Shown: in pieces, positions 36,221 through 46,190 of the stretch
Numbering within the stretch: position 1 is the first letter of the stretch
Layout of the letters: every line of letters begins with the position of its first letter
Translations under genes and position numbers: made by a program
The notes under the pieces: model-generated
Told to the model about the DNA's origin: nothing
Databases searched by the model: none
The model's input: the letters and a program-made list of their open reading frames with translations, nothing else
DNA from: Chitinophaga rhizophila
GTDB lineage: Bacteria > Bacteroidota > Bacteroidia > Chitinophagales > Chitinophagaceae
Length of the DNA: 64,000 nucleotides
Direction: 5' to 3'
NCBI RefSeq assembly: GCF_019492185.1
Contig: NZ_JAICCF010000005.1
Span: forward strand, 62,001-126,000

Positions 36221-36764
36221 ACTTAATACTTACCGTTAAAAGAATATCTGGTAAATATAGTTTATAGACTGTAAAATTCCACCTCAGCACCATGTTCACA
36301 TATGATCGCGGTCACCCTGCTGCCTGATAATGCTCATCTTTAACCGGGCATGCAGTATACCGGAGTGTTTGAACGGACTACCATTTTCCATAATGCATTG
36401 CAAATCAATGGAAAGTTATAAGGTGATCTGCTTTTCGACTATTTATCATCCCAAAAATATATGTGCATATGTCGCAATACCTGGCCGATTTGTCCGCCTG
36501 GTGTCGGTTAGTGTTTTACTCCATTCCATCACCAATTCGTCACCAGAAGGTCACTTCGATATCGCCGGGATATTGAGGTGACCTTCTGGTGACGAATTGG
36601 TGCCTGATAAATATGAATACCAGAGCGATACCATGTGGTAACTGAACTACGCAGACTGCTGAAACTGACGGAAAATACCAGTGTGAAAGGCAGAAAATTT
36701 CTATGCCTGGGACGGAGTTGCCCCGGCAAACAAATCATGATCAATACAAAAACGGGACAGATTA
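36221..36764. other. Intergenic region with long inverted repeat
   Basis: These 544 bp between the PAS kinase start and the esterase stop contain the 73-bp inverted repeat listed at 36530-36602. No gene is convincing in the remainder. Confidence 0.6.
36530..36602. repeat. Long inverted repeat (25-bp perfect arms)
   Basis: The arm at 36530-36554 (starting CACCAATTCGTCACCAG) is the exact reverse complement of 36578-36602. Pairing can continue inward to 36563/36569 if two G-T pairs are allowed, giving a stem of about 34 bp with a 5-nt loop. No T-run follows on the + strand, so it is not a classical terminator. It may be a mobile miniature element, a protein-binding site or an RNA structure. Confidence 0.85.
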
Positions 36765-37625
36765 TTACTTCTCTCCGGTATTCCGGCGAAGCCAATCCGC
36801 AGCCAGCAACGGCCAGGCTTTTCCGGCACTGTTATCCGGACGGAGGCCATACCCATGACCGCCTGTTGCGTAGATATGCAACTCTACTGGTACTTTGGCA
36901 TCACGTAATGCACCTGCCATTACTAGTGCGCTATTGGCATAGGTATCATCGGCAGTGGCAAACAGGAAAACAGGCGGTGTATGTTTGTCAACCTGTAATT
37001 CCGGTGTAAGAGTACGGTTAGCCCCTTGATCGAGGTAGGCGGGATAGATGAGGAGTGCAAAATCAGGACGGGCAGACTCCTTGTCGCTGTCATCTACTGG
37101 AGTATAGGTTTGTTTATTATAGAGTGTACTTGCCCTGGCGCTCAGGCTGCCGCCGGCAGAAAATCCCAATACCCCGATTTTGTCTTTCTGAAGTTGCCAT
37201 GTTGCTGCACGCCCTCTCACGATGCGAAGCGCCCGCTGCACATCCTGCAATGCGCCCTCTTGTTTCTGAGGCACGCGGTATTGCAGCACAAAAGCTGTAT
37301 ATCCTAACTGATTCAGCCACCGGGCTATTTCATAGCCCTCGAGATTAATGGCTAGTATCTGGTAACCACCGCCTGGACAAATCACTATGCCTGCACCATT
37401 CGCCTTGCCCTTTTCCGGCAGGAATACCTGCATAATGGGATCTGTAACATCGGTGAGTCGCGTTACGCCTCTGCTACTGTCGCTGGTTGGTACGGCGGCT
37501 TTCTTCGGTGCCGTTTCTCCAGGTACTGCTCCGGGCCACAGATATATGATATCTTTTTCCTGCTGTTGTGCAAATGCCTGCATAGTAAATACGGGTAATA
37601 AAAACAGATACAATAGTTTCTTCAT
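36765..37625 (-). CDS. Exported alpha/beta-hydrolase, acetyl-xylan-esterase-like
   Basis: A 286-residue periplasmic or secreted esterase with signal peptide (MKKLLYLFLLPVFTMQAFAQ). It has the oxyanion-hole loop CPGGGYQ at 83-89, the nucleophile elbow GFSAGG with S156, a late acid in FATADD and the catalytic histidine in TGGHGYG. The opening motif LWPGAVPGE is common to the family that includes xylan and pectin acetylesterases of Bacteroidota utilisation loci. It is monocistronic, about 4 kb from the SusC/SusD locus at 41-46 kb, and could remove acetyl groups from plant polysaccharides. The substrate is inferred. Confidence 0.85.
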   Translation of the reverse strand: MKKLLYLFLLPVFTMQAFAQQQEKDIIYLWPGAVPGETAPKKAAVPTSDSSRGVTRLTDVTDPIMQVFLPEKGKANGAGIVICPGGGYQILAINLEGYEIARWLNQLGYTAFVLQYRVPQKQEGALQDVQRALRIVRGRAATWQLQKDKIGVLGFSAGGSLSARASTLYNKQTYTPVDDSDKESARPDFALLIYPAYLDQGANRTLTPELQVDKHTPPVFLFATADDTYANSALVMAGALRDAKVPVELHIYATGGHGYGLRPDNSAGKAWPLLAADWLRRNTGEK

Positions 37626-37998
37626 ACGGGGAAAGCTTTGTGTAACAAATGTAATAAAACACCCGACTTCATGGGTGCCTATTTCTGTAGGATACTGCTA
37701 TCATTTCCATCACAGGAATGACTCGCGGTTTATGCCTGATAGCGTAACCAGGCGCTGACCAAGGTAGCTCCCTTTATGGTCTTTAATGGTGAAGAACAAT
37801 AGCAGTCTTACTGAGTATTCATGACCTTATTTTCTGATAGCAGTTACCTAATAATCGTATGCTCAATTAATTATGAGGTGCCTCGCCGGACAAGTACTTC
37901 TACCGTACTACGATTCGTATGCAGGAGGAGAACGAATGATTATATTTGTTATGACTCAAAATAATCATCGTACCGCCGGGTACACAAATCACTATGCT
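37626..37998. other. Divergent intergenic region
   Basis: These 373 bp lie between the esterase (leftward) and the chitinase (rightward). In-frame codons extend the chitinase frame to 37873, but they lie before the signal peptide and are not used here. A promoter-like element is at 37941-37948; nothing else was recognised. Confidence 0.5.
37941..37948 (+). promoter_or_regulatory. Possible -7 promoter element (TATATTTG)
   Basis: Exact TAnnTTTG match, 50 bp before the chitinase ATG at 37999. A weak TTCG -33-like element at 37914-37917 is 23 bp upstream, slightly long. Its position supports the downstream start for the chitinase. Confidence 0.35.
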
Positions 37999-39999
37999 AT
38001 GAAAACAGCGCGTTTCATCGTCTTACTATTGCTATGCTGTATGTCTACAGCTTTCTCCCAGACGCTTACTGACGTTATTACCAGTGCCGAATGGGACGTA
38101 TTATTTCCACACCGCTTTAATCCTGACGACCGTACCGGTGGAGGTACACTGCCTACAACGCCGGCAAAGGATTTTTATTCCTATGCCAACTTCACCGAAG
38201 CGGTACGAAGGATGTCCAACATCAAGATCATCTCCGAAAGGCGCTGTGCTACCAATGCCTACAAGCTGACCCGCGTTGATAAAACAACCGGTGCGACAGT
38301 GGTGATCCGCCTGGATCCTGATTTTAACACTTCACCCAATGCTATTATCCGCGAGGAAATAGACTATGGTACCTTTGCAGGAGAAGGTGATCTCACCGCC
38401 AGAAAACGTGAGCTTATGGCTTTCCTTGCCAATATCTCGCAGGAGACGACGGGCGGCTGGCCGACAGCTCCCGGCGGACAATACGCCTGGGGCCTGTATT
38501 TCAGAGAAGAGGTAGGATATGAAGGCACCAACAATATCGGGTACCGCGCAGAAGATGATGTAAACTATCCGCCTGCACCTGGTAAGTCTTATCACGGCCG
38601 CGGCCCTATTCAGCTGAGTTATAACTATAACTACGGACAGGCCAGTGAATTTATCTTCGGAGACAAAAACATCCTGCTGGCTAACCCGGAAAGGGTGATC
38701 CAGGAAGGAGTGATTGCTTTTCAGACAGGTATCTGGTTCTGGATGGCACAGCAATATCCGAAGCCTTCCTGCCATGACGTTATGATTCCCGGTAAATGGA
38801 CGCCTACGGCAGCCCAGATTGCCAGCGGACTGAAGCCCGGATTCGGCGCTACTGTCAATATTATCAACGGGGGCGTTGAGTGTGGCAGCGGTACTGAGAA
38901 TACCAAGGTGCTTGGTCGTATTGGCCACTTCCAGCGGTATACAGGTATTAAACAGGTGAGTATGGAGCTGAATGGCGGCAACAATCCTGCTAATTGCGGT
39001 TGTGCCAATATGCCTCGCTTCACTATTGATAATGCGGAATGTAGCCAGATCACCGCATTGACATTCACAGCTCCGGCCAATGGTATTATAGGCGTGACCT
39101 CTCTTTCGCCGGTTACGCTTGCAGTCAGCAAGAGCGATCCGAAGAATGAGATCACACAGGTATTCATTAAAGTGGGTGGGCTGCGGCAGGCAGGTGCCAG
39201 TATTCAATGGACACCCAACGCCTACGGGCAGCATACAGCGACTGCTGTCGGACTGAGGAACGGCAAGGACTCAGTAGTAAGTACGATTACGTTCACGGTC
39301 TGGAACAGTCAGACCTTTGAAGGTTGTGCGGCTTTACCGGCCTGGCAGTCGGGCAAAACATACGAGACTGCAGGTAATATTGTACGTTATAATGGCGTCA
39401 TTTATCGTAGCCAATGGTGGGCAGGTCCGGGTGATATCCCCGGCACAAATACTACCTGGGCGGTAGTAGGAACCTGTAATGGTAATGGCGGAGATGGGGG
39501 AGGTACCGGTCAGTCCTGCGGTGGTGTAACCGGATGGACGGCTGGCGGTACTTATTTGCAGGGTAACAGGGTAGCTTATGGTAATAAAATCTACCAGGCT
39601 AAATGGTGGACACAGGGTGATCAGCCAGATATCAATACAGGTGATGCCAAGCCGTGGACGTTTATTGGCAATTGTCCGGTGGCCGCTGCAGGTGTAGTAA
39701 CAACAGCAGTTAGTGAAGTGACAGTAACGAAAGGTGCTTTGTCGGTATATCCGAATCCGGTGACAGGTGATATATTGACAGTACGTGTAGATGGTACGGC
39801 TAAAGAGAGGCTGTTATTATCACTGGTGGACGGTACTACTGGTCAGCCGGTGCTGCAGCAGGTAGTGATGCCGGCAGGGAGAGCAGATCAGCAGGTACAG
39901 GTAAATATCAGTCAGATACCGGCAGGTACCTGGATACTGAAAGTAGATAAGGAAGGATATGGCGGAGTAGGTGCTAAAAAGGTTATTCGCATCAGATAA
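37999..39999 (+). CDS. Secreted GH19 chitinase with two chitin-binding-like modules and T9SS sorting domain
   Basis: A 666-residue protein. The ATG at 37999 is chosen because it begins the signal peptide (MKTARFIVLLLLCCMSTAFS). Residues about 20-330 form a GH19 catalytic domain: probable acid E149 (NISQETTGGW), a second acidic pair E170/E171 (YFREEVGYEG) and the substrate-binding stretch YHGRGPIQLSYNYNYG at 198-213. Then come an Ig-like linker (about 345-435), two similar 50-residue modules (about 440-490 and 507-560, each with W-x-G-TY and WW) like CBM5/12 chitin-binding domains, and a type A T9SS sorting domain (about 580-666, SVYPNPVTGD). It hydrolyses chitin outside the cell; it is monocistronic. 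Confidence 0.92.
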   Translation: MKTARFIVLLLLCCMSTAFSQTLTDVITSAEWDVLFPHRFNPDDRTGGGTLPTTPAKDFYSYANFTEAVRRMSNIKIISERRCATNAYKLTRVDKTTGATVVIRLDPDFNTSPNAIIREEIDYGTFAGEGDLTARKRELMAFLANISQETTGGWPTAPGGQYAWGLYFREEVGYEGTNNIGYRAEDDVNYPPAPGKSYHGRGPIQLSYNYNYGQASEFIFGDKNILLANPERVIQEGVIAFQTGIWFWMAQQYPKPSCHDVMIPGKWTPTAAQIASGLKPGFGATVNIINGGVECGSGTENTKVLGRIGHFQRYTGIKQVSMELNGGNNPANCGCANMPRFTIDNAECSQITALTFTAPANGIIGVTSLSPVTLAVSKSDPKNEITQVFIKVGGLRQAGASIQWTPNAYGQHTATAVGLRNGKDSVVSTITFTVWNSQTFEGCAALPAWQSGKTYETAGNIVRYNGVIYRSQWWAGPGDIPGTNTTWAVVGTCNGNGGDGGGTGQSCGGVTGWTAGGTYLQGNRVAYGNKIYQAKWWTQGDQPDINTGDAKPWTFIGNCPVAAAGVVTTAVSEVTVTKGALSVYPNPVTGDILTVRVDGTAKERLLLSLVDGTTGQPVLQQVVMPAGRADQQVQVNISQIPAGTWILKVDKEGYGGVGAKKVIRIR

Positions 40000-40013
40000 G
40001 ATATTAAATTTTT

Positions 40014-40070
40014 AAGGGAACTGTAACCAAACGGGCTTTCTGTGCGTTAAGGGTACAGTTCCCTTTCCTT
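40014..40070 (+). terminator. Terminator-like hairpin after the chitinase gene
   Basis: AAGGGAACTGTA at 40014-40025 pairs exactly with TACAGTTCCCTT at 40054-40065, with a 28-nt loop and a short T-rich tail. It is 15 bp after the chitinase stop. The long loop and weak T-run make it a moderate terminator. Confidence 0.6.
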
Positions 40071-40100
40071 ATTGAGGAAAGGGGTAAAAAAACAATATAT

Positions 40101-40487
40101 ATGAGGAAACCAATGATTGTCATGTTCCTGGCTGTATTTACCATGGCCGGATGTAGCAAAAAAACTACCCCATCAGCAGAAGGTCTGTCTTTTGCAAAAG
40201 TTGATGTAACAATGATTGAGAAGGCTGCCACCACCAAGGATGGTAGTACTAAAGTTTATTTCCGTGTCAATAATGGCTGCGGACAGTTTCACAAGTTCAT
40301 CGAAAAGAACAGTGGCAATACCCGTACAATTACAGTAGAAGCGGTTTACAAAGGAATGATCTGTACTATGGATATGCCCATAAGGGAAACGACCTATAGA
40401 TTCAACGAAAAGAAACCAGGTACTTATTATCTTCAGTTTGTATCAGGAGAAAATGAGTTTATCACTGATACAATTACAGTTAGGTAG
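40101..40487 (+). CDS. Small hypothetical lipoprotein
   Basis: A 128-residue lipoprotein with lipobox FTMAGC (C18). The mature part has two further cysteines (NNGCGQF and GMICTMD) and a beta-sandwich pattern ending YYLQFVSGENEFITDTITV, similar to small Bacteroidota lipoproteins of unknown function. It follows the chitinase on the same strand beyond a hairpin and is closed by a terminator at 40535. No function can be assigned. Confidence 0.7.
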   Translation: MRKPMIVMFLAVFTMAGCSKKTTPSAEGLSFAKVDVTMIEKAATTKDGSTKVYFRVNNGCGQFHKFIEKNSGNTRTITVEAVYKGMICTMDMPIRETTYRFNEKKPGTYYLQFVSGENEFITDTITVR

Positions 40488-40534
40488 TCAGTGTGTCCGC
40501 ATAGTCAAATAAGCGGGTGCTTTGTTTCGGGTTA

Positions 40535-40575
40535 AAAAAGAAGGGATGAAGTACGAAACCTCATCCCTTTTTTAT
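40535..40575. terminator. Bidirectional Rho-independent terminator
   Basis: AAGGGATGA (40541-40549) pairs with TCATCCCTT (40561-40569); A-rich sequence precedes and T-rich sequence follows. It lies between two convergent genes, the lipoprotein ending at 40487 and the SusE-like gene ending at 40597, and can serve both. Confidence 0.8.
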
Positions 40576-40596
40576 TTCCATCTTAAATCCCGAAAA

Positions 40597-41361
40597 CTAG
40601 TAGTTGAATCCTTTGCGCTTATACATCCAGATGTTTCTCCAGCCATCACCCTGCTGTGCAAGGGTGAGTTCATTGGCAGTCAGTTTTACTATCACGTAAG
40701 TCACTTTATTGCCAAGGCTGATATCACTACCGATGATCTTCAGTGTCCTGTTGGCTGTATCCAGTTCAAACAGTGCTTTCCTGGCATTGCCGCCATGGCT
40801 TAGGGTATAGTTCTTTGCACCATTCAGATCAAATGTCATTTCATCGGCCTGTACGCCCTGTTCGGTCAGATAGCCAATGCCATTCTGCCACCACTCAGGA
40901 GCAGTAGCTTCTCCTGAACCATTACCATGACAGATGCCTCCCGGAATATCTGATGCCCACACCCAGGTTTTACCTTCCTGTTCGTTTGTCAGCAGGCTCC
41001 ATAAGGGGCTTGCAAAGTACTCACGGTCATTTTCTGATACAGTGATATTGGTAGAGTCAGCAACAGGCCCTCCTTGCGTATACAGTGTATAACGGATGGT
41101 GTAGTCACCTGCGAAAGGCAGGTTGATGGTATCCATTTTTCTCTTAGAGAAGCCGCCGGTAAATTCCCAGAATGGGATATAGCTACCCTCTGTCTGGCTG
41201 TTCAGCATAACCACGTTGTCATGTCCTGGCTGCTGTGTTACGGTGAATTTCAGGTTGCTCGGTGATATACTAGGTCCTGCCATGCTCTCTTCGTCTTCCT
41301 TCGTGCAGGATACCAGCACGGTAGATAACGCCAGCAGGCATAAGGTGATATACTTTTTCAT
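40597..41361 (-). CDS. SusE-like surface glycan-binding lipoprotein
   Basis: A 254-residue lipoprotein with lipobox STVLVSC (C19); the ATG at 41359-41361 is used because it starts the lipoprotein signal. The N-terminal part (about 25-120) is a PKD/Ig-like domain (FTVTQQPGHDNVVMLNS, FAGDYTIRYTLYTQGG); the C-terminal part (about 130-254) is tryptophan-rich (WVWASDIPGG, EWWQNGIGYL, WRNIWMY), which suits carbohydrate stacking. It follows SusD by 29 bp in the same direction, the normal place for a SusE/F-type outer-membrane binding protein of a utilisation locus. Confidence 0.82.
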   Translation of the reverse strand: MKKYITLCLLALSTVLVSCTKEDEESMAGPSISPSNLKFTVTQQPGHDNVVMLNSQTEGSYIPFWEFTGGFSKRKMDTINLPFAGDYTIRYTLYTQGGPVADSTNITVSENDREYFASPLWSLLTNEQEGKTWVWASDIPGGICHGNGSGEATAPEWWQNGIGYLTEQGVQADEMTFDLNGAKNYTLSHGGNARKALFELDTANRTLKIIGSDISLGNKVTYVIVKLTANELTLAQQGDGWRNIWMYKRKGFNY

Positions 41362-41390
41362 GATGCAGTTTTTTGTGGAATGATTCAACA

Positions 41391-42953
41391 TTAATTCGCC
41401 CATCCTGGGTTTTGTTTATACACACCGCTGGAAAGGTTAATTTCCTGCTCAGGTATTTTAAACAGTCCCTGTGTTTCTGTACGGAAGTTTACTACGAACT
41501 GCGGATCGCTGCTGTTATTGTCAATAGCTGCTTTCGCTACGTTCATACCCTGGCGCAGCAGGTCCCAGTATCTTACTCCTTCCAGTGCCAGTTCCAGTCT
41601 TCTCTCTTCCATTATCAGCCTTTTACCATCAGCAGTGGTCAGCGTTTTTCTGCCGGAGGTACCCAGGAAAGCTCTGTCGCGTACCTGGTTGTAGTAGGTT
41701 TGCGCTTTGCTAAGGTTACCTTCCAGGTTCAGTTCTGCCGCCATCAGTAACACATCTGCATAACGGATAACGATGTTGTCAAAGTAATTATCGATCTGGA
41801 AGTTACCGCCTTTGCTGTCTGCATTGCCTTCATTTAACGGCTGGTATTTCTTCCAGAAATAGCCGGTATACTGAGACTGATCTCCTACAGCATAACCTGT
41901 CAGGTTTTCATCTTCAATAGAGATGATGGATGCATTCCTTCTGGTGTCGTTGCCATCATATGCATTCCACAGTCTAGGGTTCACAGTACCTGCACCCCAG
42001 CCTTTATAATAAGGGTTCAGTACCTGGTTACGGATGCCGATGTGTACCTGCATACGGTTACCGTTTTTCTGATCCCAGTTACCCAGTCCTTTGTGTGTAA
42101 ATTTGATAGACCAGATAGTTTCTTTATTGTCCTCGCCAACGAAGGATCTGCCTGCAGCTTGCCACAAGCGCGGGAAGCTGTCTACCAGATCATAACCGCC
42201 TGTGGTGATGACATCTTCCAGGTAGTTAATAGCCTGTGCTTTGGTCACTACACCTGCCAGGTCATTCTGATTGTAGTAACCTGTGTAATACAGGAATACG
42301 CGTCCTATCAGTGACTCAGCTGCCCATTTGGTTACACGGCCATAGTTGGAGCCTGGAATACCTGCATAAGCGATAGCCGGTAATCTTTCTGCTGCAAACT
42401 TCAGATCTTCTGCAATCAGTTTATATACATCTGCAGGTGTAGCCTGAGGCGTGTTATATTCTGATACCGTCAGTTGTTTAGTTACCAGCGGTACATTGCC
42501 AAAGAAACGAACCAGGTCAAAATAGAAGTACGCTCTCAGGAAACGGGCTTCTGCTGCATATGTGTTTTTGAGTGTGCTGTCAGCACCCCAGTTTACACCT
42601 TCCAGCTTAGACAGTAATACATTGGCTCTGTAGATACCGGTGTAGTACTTCTGCCATACACCCAGGTTCATGTTAGATGACTCCTGACCACGATCCCATT
42701 GTTTCCAGGTCAGATCTGATGTGCCGCCGCCACCGAAACAGTTGTCACTGGCCAGTTCAGATACCAGGTGAATATTGTCGAAATCGCCGATGTTCAGCTG
42801 ATTGTACACTGCTACCAGTGCCTGTAACGCCTGATCTGGATTTTGATAGAAGGAGGTTTCCGTCTGCTGATCAACAGGGGAGTGCTCCAGGAAGTCTTTG
42901 CTGCAGGCAGCAAAGACCGAGATAGCTATAATGGAAGCAAATATCTTTTTCAT
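41391..42953 (-). CDS. SusD/RagB-family surface lipoprotein
   Basis: A 520-residue lipoprotein with lipobox SVFAAC (C17). It shows SusD hallmarks: SFYQNPDQALQALVAVYNQL near the N-terminus, EARFLRAYFYFDLVRFFGNVPLV, ESLIGRVFLYYTGYYN, and the C-terminal RLIMEERRLELALEGVRYWDLLRQG. It is the partner of the SusC-like transporter 18 bp upstream and a surface receptor for the glycan handled by this locus. Confidence 0.95.
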   Translation of the reverse strand: MKKIFASIIAISVFAACSKDFLEHSPVDQQTETSFYQNPDQALQALVAVYNQLNIGDFDNIHLVSELASDNCFGGGGTSDLTWKQWDRGQESSNMNLGVWQKYYTGIYRANVLLSKLEGVNWGADSTLKNTYAAEARFLRAYFYFDLVRFFGNVPLVTKQLTVSEYNTPQATPADVYKLIAEDLKFAAERLPAIAYAGIPGSNYGRVTKWAAESLIGRVFLYYTGYYNQNDLAGVVTKAQAINYLEDVITTGGYDLVDSFPRLWQAAGRSFVGEDNKETIWSIKFTHKGLGNWDQKNGNRMQVHIGIRNQVLNPYYKGWGAGTVNPRLWNAYDGNDTRRNASIISIEDENLTGYAVGDQSQYTGYFWKKYQPLNEGNADSKGGNFQIDNYFDNIVIRYADVLLMAAELNLEGNLSKAQTYYNQVRDRAFLGTSGRKTLTTADGKRLIMEERRLELALEGVRYWDLLRQGMNVAKAAIDNNSSDPQFVVNFRTETQGLFKIPEQEINLSSGVYKQNPGWAN

Positions 42954-42971
42954 GTGGAATGATTTACCTGA

Positions 42972-45900
42972 TTAGAATTTAACGTTCAAACCTACCAGTA
43001 CGGTCTTAGGCTGCGGATAAGTACCCAGGTCAATACCAGATGCCCATCCGGTTGGACCATAGCCTACTTCAGGATCTACGCCTCTATACGAAGTGAAGGT
43101 GAACAGGTTGGTGGCTGCTACATACAATCTCAGCTGACCCAGCGGAATGTTTTTCAGCACCTGTTTGAAATCATATCCGAGGTTCAGACTCTTTACACGC
43201 AGGAAGGAAGCATTGTGAATATACAGGTCGGAAGAGCGGATCCAGTTTTGGTTCAGTTCAGAACCGTCTGTTACACGTGGTAAACGGTTAGAGCTGCCTT
43301 CGCCTGTCCAGCGACCTAGGATTTCTGTTGTGTAGTTGCTCAGCGGACGTGAGTAGTCATGCGTACCATCCCAGATCTGATTACCGTGTGTACCATAGAG
43401 GGCTGCAGAGAAATCAAAGCCTTTATAACCCAGGTTAATATTAAAACCATATGTAAACTTAGGGAATGGATTACCGATCTGTGTCTGATCTTTACTGTCA
43501 ATTACACCATCGCCATTCAGATCCTGGAAGCGAACATCTCCGGGTTGTGCGTTAGGCTGGATGATCTTACCTTCTTTCGATACGTAGTTGGATACTTCCT
43601 GCTCATTCTGGAAGATTCCTGCGGTTTTGAAACCGTAGAAGTAACCCATAGGGAAGCCTACTTGTGCACGATAGAACTCAGGCATGCTGGCAAAGGTGAT
43701 AGCAGTAGAACCGTTGATGATCTTTTCCATGTTTGGAATATCAGTGATCTCATTACGGTTGATGCCGATGTTACCATTAACGCCTACGCTCAGATCTTTG
43801 AATGTGTGGTTGTAACCGAGGGAGATCTCTACACCCTGGTTGCGTACGTTACCACCATTCAGCAGTACATTGGCAGCGCCTGATACTGCAGGTACGTTCA
43901 CTGGTACCAGCCAGTCTTTAGTAGTCTTGCGGTATACGTCAACGGTGAGGGTGAAGTCTTTCAGGAAATTCGCATCAAAACCAATGTTTGCCTGCTCAGA
44001 TGTTTCCCATTTCAGATCCGGGTTGGATATTCTGATTGGCGCTGCACCTACGAAAGGATTATCTCCGCTACCGAAGAAGTAACCCAGGTATTGGGTGGAG
44101 ATGGTAGACAGGTATCCGAAGTAGCCCTGTGGCAGGTTACCGTTCTGTCCCCAGCCTGCACGGATCTTCAGGAAGTCCAGCCAGGTAGGTTTGAAGAAAT
44201 CCTCATTGGTAGGTACCCATCCAACGGATACTGAAGGGAATGTAGCTCTGCGGTTATTAGGTCCGAAGCGGGAAGACGCATCTGATCTGAGTACGGCTGT
44301 GAACATGTATTTGTCCGCATAAGAGTAGCTCAGACGTCCGAAGTAAGAGTAAATAGTTGCTGTACTATCAGCGCCAAAGATACGTTGTGTACTATCTGTA
44401 GTACCATTGTTGATGACAGCATTGTCGAGGCCTGCTTTCGTCAGGTCCTGCTTGTATCCGTTCAGGAAGCTTTCAACACGTTTGTTGGCATTTGTACCTA
44501 CCAGTACGCCAAAGTTATGTTTGCCTATTTCTTTCTGGTAATTGATGGTGTTATCCCAGTTCCATTCGTTTGCACGGTAGATACCTTGTGTAGCACGGGA
44601 ACGTAAGTTGATCACGTTGGTAGAGAGTGCGTAGATCGGTAAGTAGCTTCTGGAATCTGTATTGCTGGTGCTGATACCAAAGTCGGTACGGATAGTCAGT
44701 CCTTTGATAGGAGATATCTGCAAATAGGTATTACCTATCAGACGATTGGTCCTGTCTCTATTCTGGTTCTGATAGTCCATCATAGCCACCGGATTAGCTT
44801 CTTCCGGATTGATAGGAGTAGGCTTACCGTAGTTACCATTTTCGTCATATACAGGGAACAGCGGACTGGTATTAAATACTGCACGGATACCATTGCTGTA
44901 GATATTACCTACACCGATACCTCTTTTACGGGACTGTGTGTAGGTCAGGTTCTCACCAAAGATGATGATGTCCTTATACATCTTATGTTCGCTGTTCATG
45001 CGGAAGGACACCCTGTCAAATTTAGACTGGCCGCCCACACCGATGATACCTTCCTGTTCTGTATATGCTACTGAAGAAGAGAATACAGATACATCATTAC
45101 CACCGGCAAAGCTCAGGGAATGGTTCTGCATTGGCGCGTTCTTATTGTAGATAGCTTCCTGCCAGTCAGTGCCTTTACCCAGTCGGCCCAGTTCTTCCAT
45201 GGTGAAGTATGGCTGGCTGCCTGAGTTGATAGCCATTTCATTCATGATCACACCATAGTCATGTGCGTTCAGTAATGCGACTTTATGCGAAGGGTTTTGT
45301 GTACCATAATAGGCATCATAAGTGATCTTCATGCTTCCTGCACGGCCTTTACGGGTTGTTACCAGTACCACACCATTGGCCGCTCTGGCACCATAGATCG
45401 CAGAGGATGCCGCATCTTTCAGTACATCCATAGAAGCGATATCAGAAGCATTCAGGTAAGTGATGTCGTAAGTAGGTACCCCATCCACGATGTACAGCGG
45501 ATCGGCATTCCCTACAGTACTTGTACCACGGATACGCACTTTCATGCTCTCGCCTGGTTGTGCTGAGGTGGCAGTGATCTGTACACCCGGCGTCTGACCC
45601 TGCAATGCCTGGTCAACACGGAGGGAGTGGTTCTGCTCCAGTTGCTGTGTGTTCACATGGTCAATCGCACCGGTTACCAGCTTTTTCTTTTCGGTACCAT
45701 AACCTACTACCACAATCTCGTCCAGACCAGTGGATCCTTCACTCAGATTAACGGTAAGAGAGGTTCTTCCTCTGGCTGACAGTACCTGTTTTGTAAAGCC
45801 TACAAGTGTTACCTCAAGCGAATCGCTGTCACTTACCTGCAAGCTAAAGCCGCCAGTACCATCGGTGATGGCACCGTTGTTGGTACCTTTGATACGTACG

Positions 45901-46085
45901 CTGGCTCCTGGTAGCGGACTATTATCCTTGCCTGTGGTCACTTTACCTGAAAGCGCCCGTTTGGGTGTCTGCGCCATTGCCACATTACCGGATAACATGG
46001 TTAGTATTAGCGCGCTGCTCAATCCGCATGATACCGGGATCATGCAGGCAGTCACAAAATCTCTGATTTTGTAAGCAGTTTTCAT
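42972..46085 (-). CDS. SusC/RagA-family TonB-dependent transporter
   Basis: A 1037-residue outer-membrane protein with a signal region (about 1-38, ending NVAMAQ), a carboxypeptidase-like domain (about 44-120, LSGKVTTGKDNSPLPGASVRI), a plug (about 120-240, LDEIVVVGYGTEKKKLVTGA, DPLYIVDGVP, SAIYGARAANGVVLVTTRKG) and a barrel with the C-terminal FTSYRGVDPEVGYG motif. It lacks an STN domain, so it does not work with a sigma/FecR pair; regulation probably comes from the HTCS at 52-56 kb. It forms an importer with the SusD-like lipoprotein 18 bp downstream. Confidence 0.95.
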   Translation of the reverse strand: MKTAYKIRDFVTACMIPVSCGLSSALILTMLSGNVAMAQTPKRALSGKVTTGKDNSPLPGASVRIKGTNNGAITDGTGGFSLQVSDSDSLEVTLVGFTKQVLSARGRTSLTVNLSEGSTGLDEIVVVGYGTEKKKLVTGAIDHVNTQQLEQNHSLRVDQALQGQTPGVQITATSAQPGESMKVRIRGTSTVGNADPLYIVDGVPTYDITYLNASDIASMDVLKDAASSAIYGARAANGVVLVTTRKGRAGSMKITYDAYYGTQNPSHKVALLNAHDYGVIMNEMAINSGSQPYFTMEELGRLGKGTDWQEAIYNKNAPMQNHSLSFAGGNDVSVFSSSVAYTEQEGIIGVGGQSKFDRVSFRMNSEHKMYKDIIIFGENLTYTQSRKRGIGVGNIYSNGIRAVFNTSPLFPVYDENGNYGKPTPINPEEANPVAMMDYQNQNRDRTNRLIGNTYLQISPIKGLTIRTDFGISTSNTDSRSYLPIYALSTNVINLRSRATQGIYRANEWNWDNTINYQKEIGKHNFGVLVGTNANKRVESFLNGYKQDLTKAGLDNAVINNGTTDSTQRIFGADSTATIYSYFGRLSYSYADKYMFTAVLRSDASSRFGPNNRRATFPSVSVGWVPTNEDFFKPTWLDFLKIRAGWGQNGNLPQGYFGYLSTISTQYLGYFFGSGDNPFVGAAPIRISNPDLKWETSEQANIGFDANFLKDFTLTVDVYRKTTKDWLVPVNVPAVSGAANVLLNGGNVRNQGVEISLGYNHTFKDLSVGVNGNIGINRNEITDIPNMEKIINGSTAITFASMPEFYRAQVGFPMGYFYGFKTAGIFQNEQEVSNYVSKEGKIIQPNAQPGDVRFQDLNGDGVIDSKDQTQIGNPFPKFTYGFNINLGYKGFDFSAALYGTHGNQIWDGTHDYSRPLSNYTTEILGRWTGEGSSNRLPRVTDGSELNQNWIRSSDLYIHNASFLRVKSLNLGYDFKQVLKNIPLGQLRLYVAATNLFTFTSYRGVDPEVGYGPTGWASGIDLGTYPQPKTVLVGLNVKF

Positions 46086-46190
46086 AATGTTAGAATATTA
46101 GTTACGGGATTTTTTTTTACTGATGGTCATACGTGAATTGGTATTCACAACGTGTTAAATGCACTTGTTCTTTTATCTCATTTACTCTGG

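Noticed and set aside
36530..36602. Terminator for the esterase or kinase gene
   Set aside because: No T-run follows the stem on the plus strand; on the minus strand it lies about 160 bp after the esterase stop with no clear T-run, and the arm is far longer than needed.
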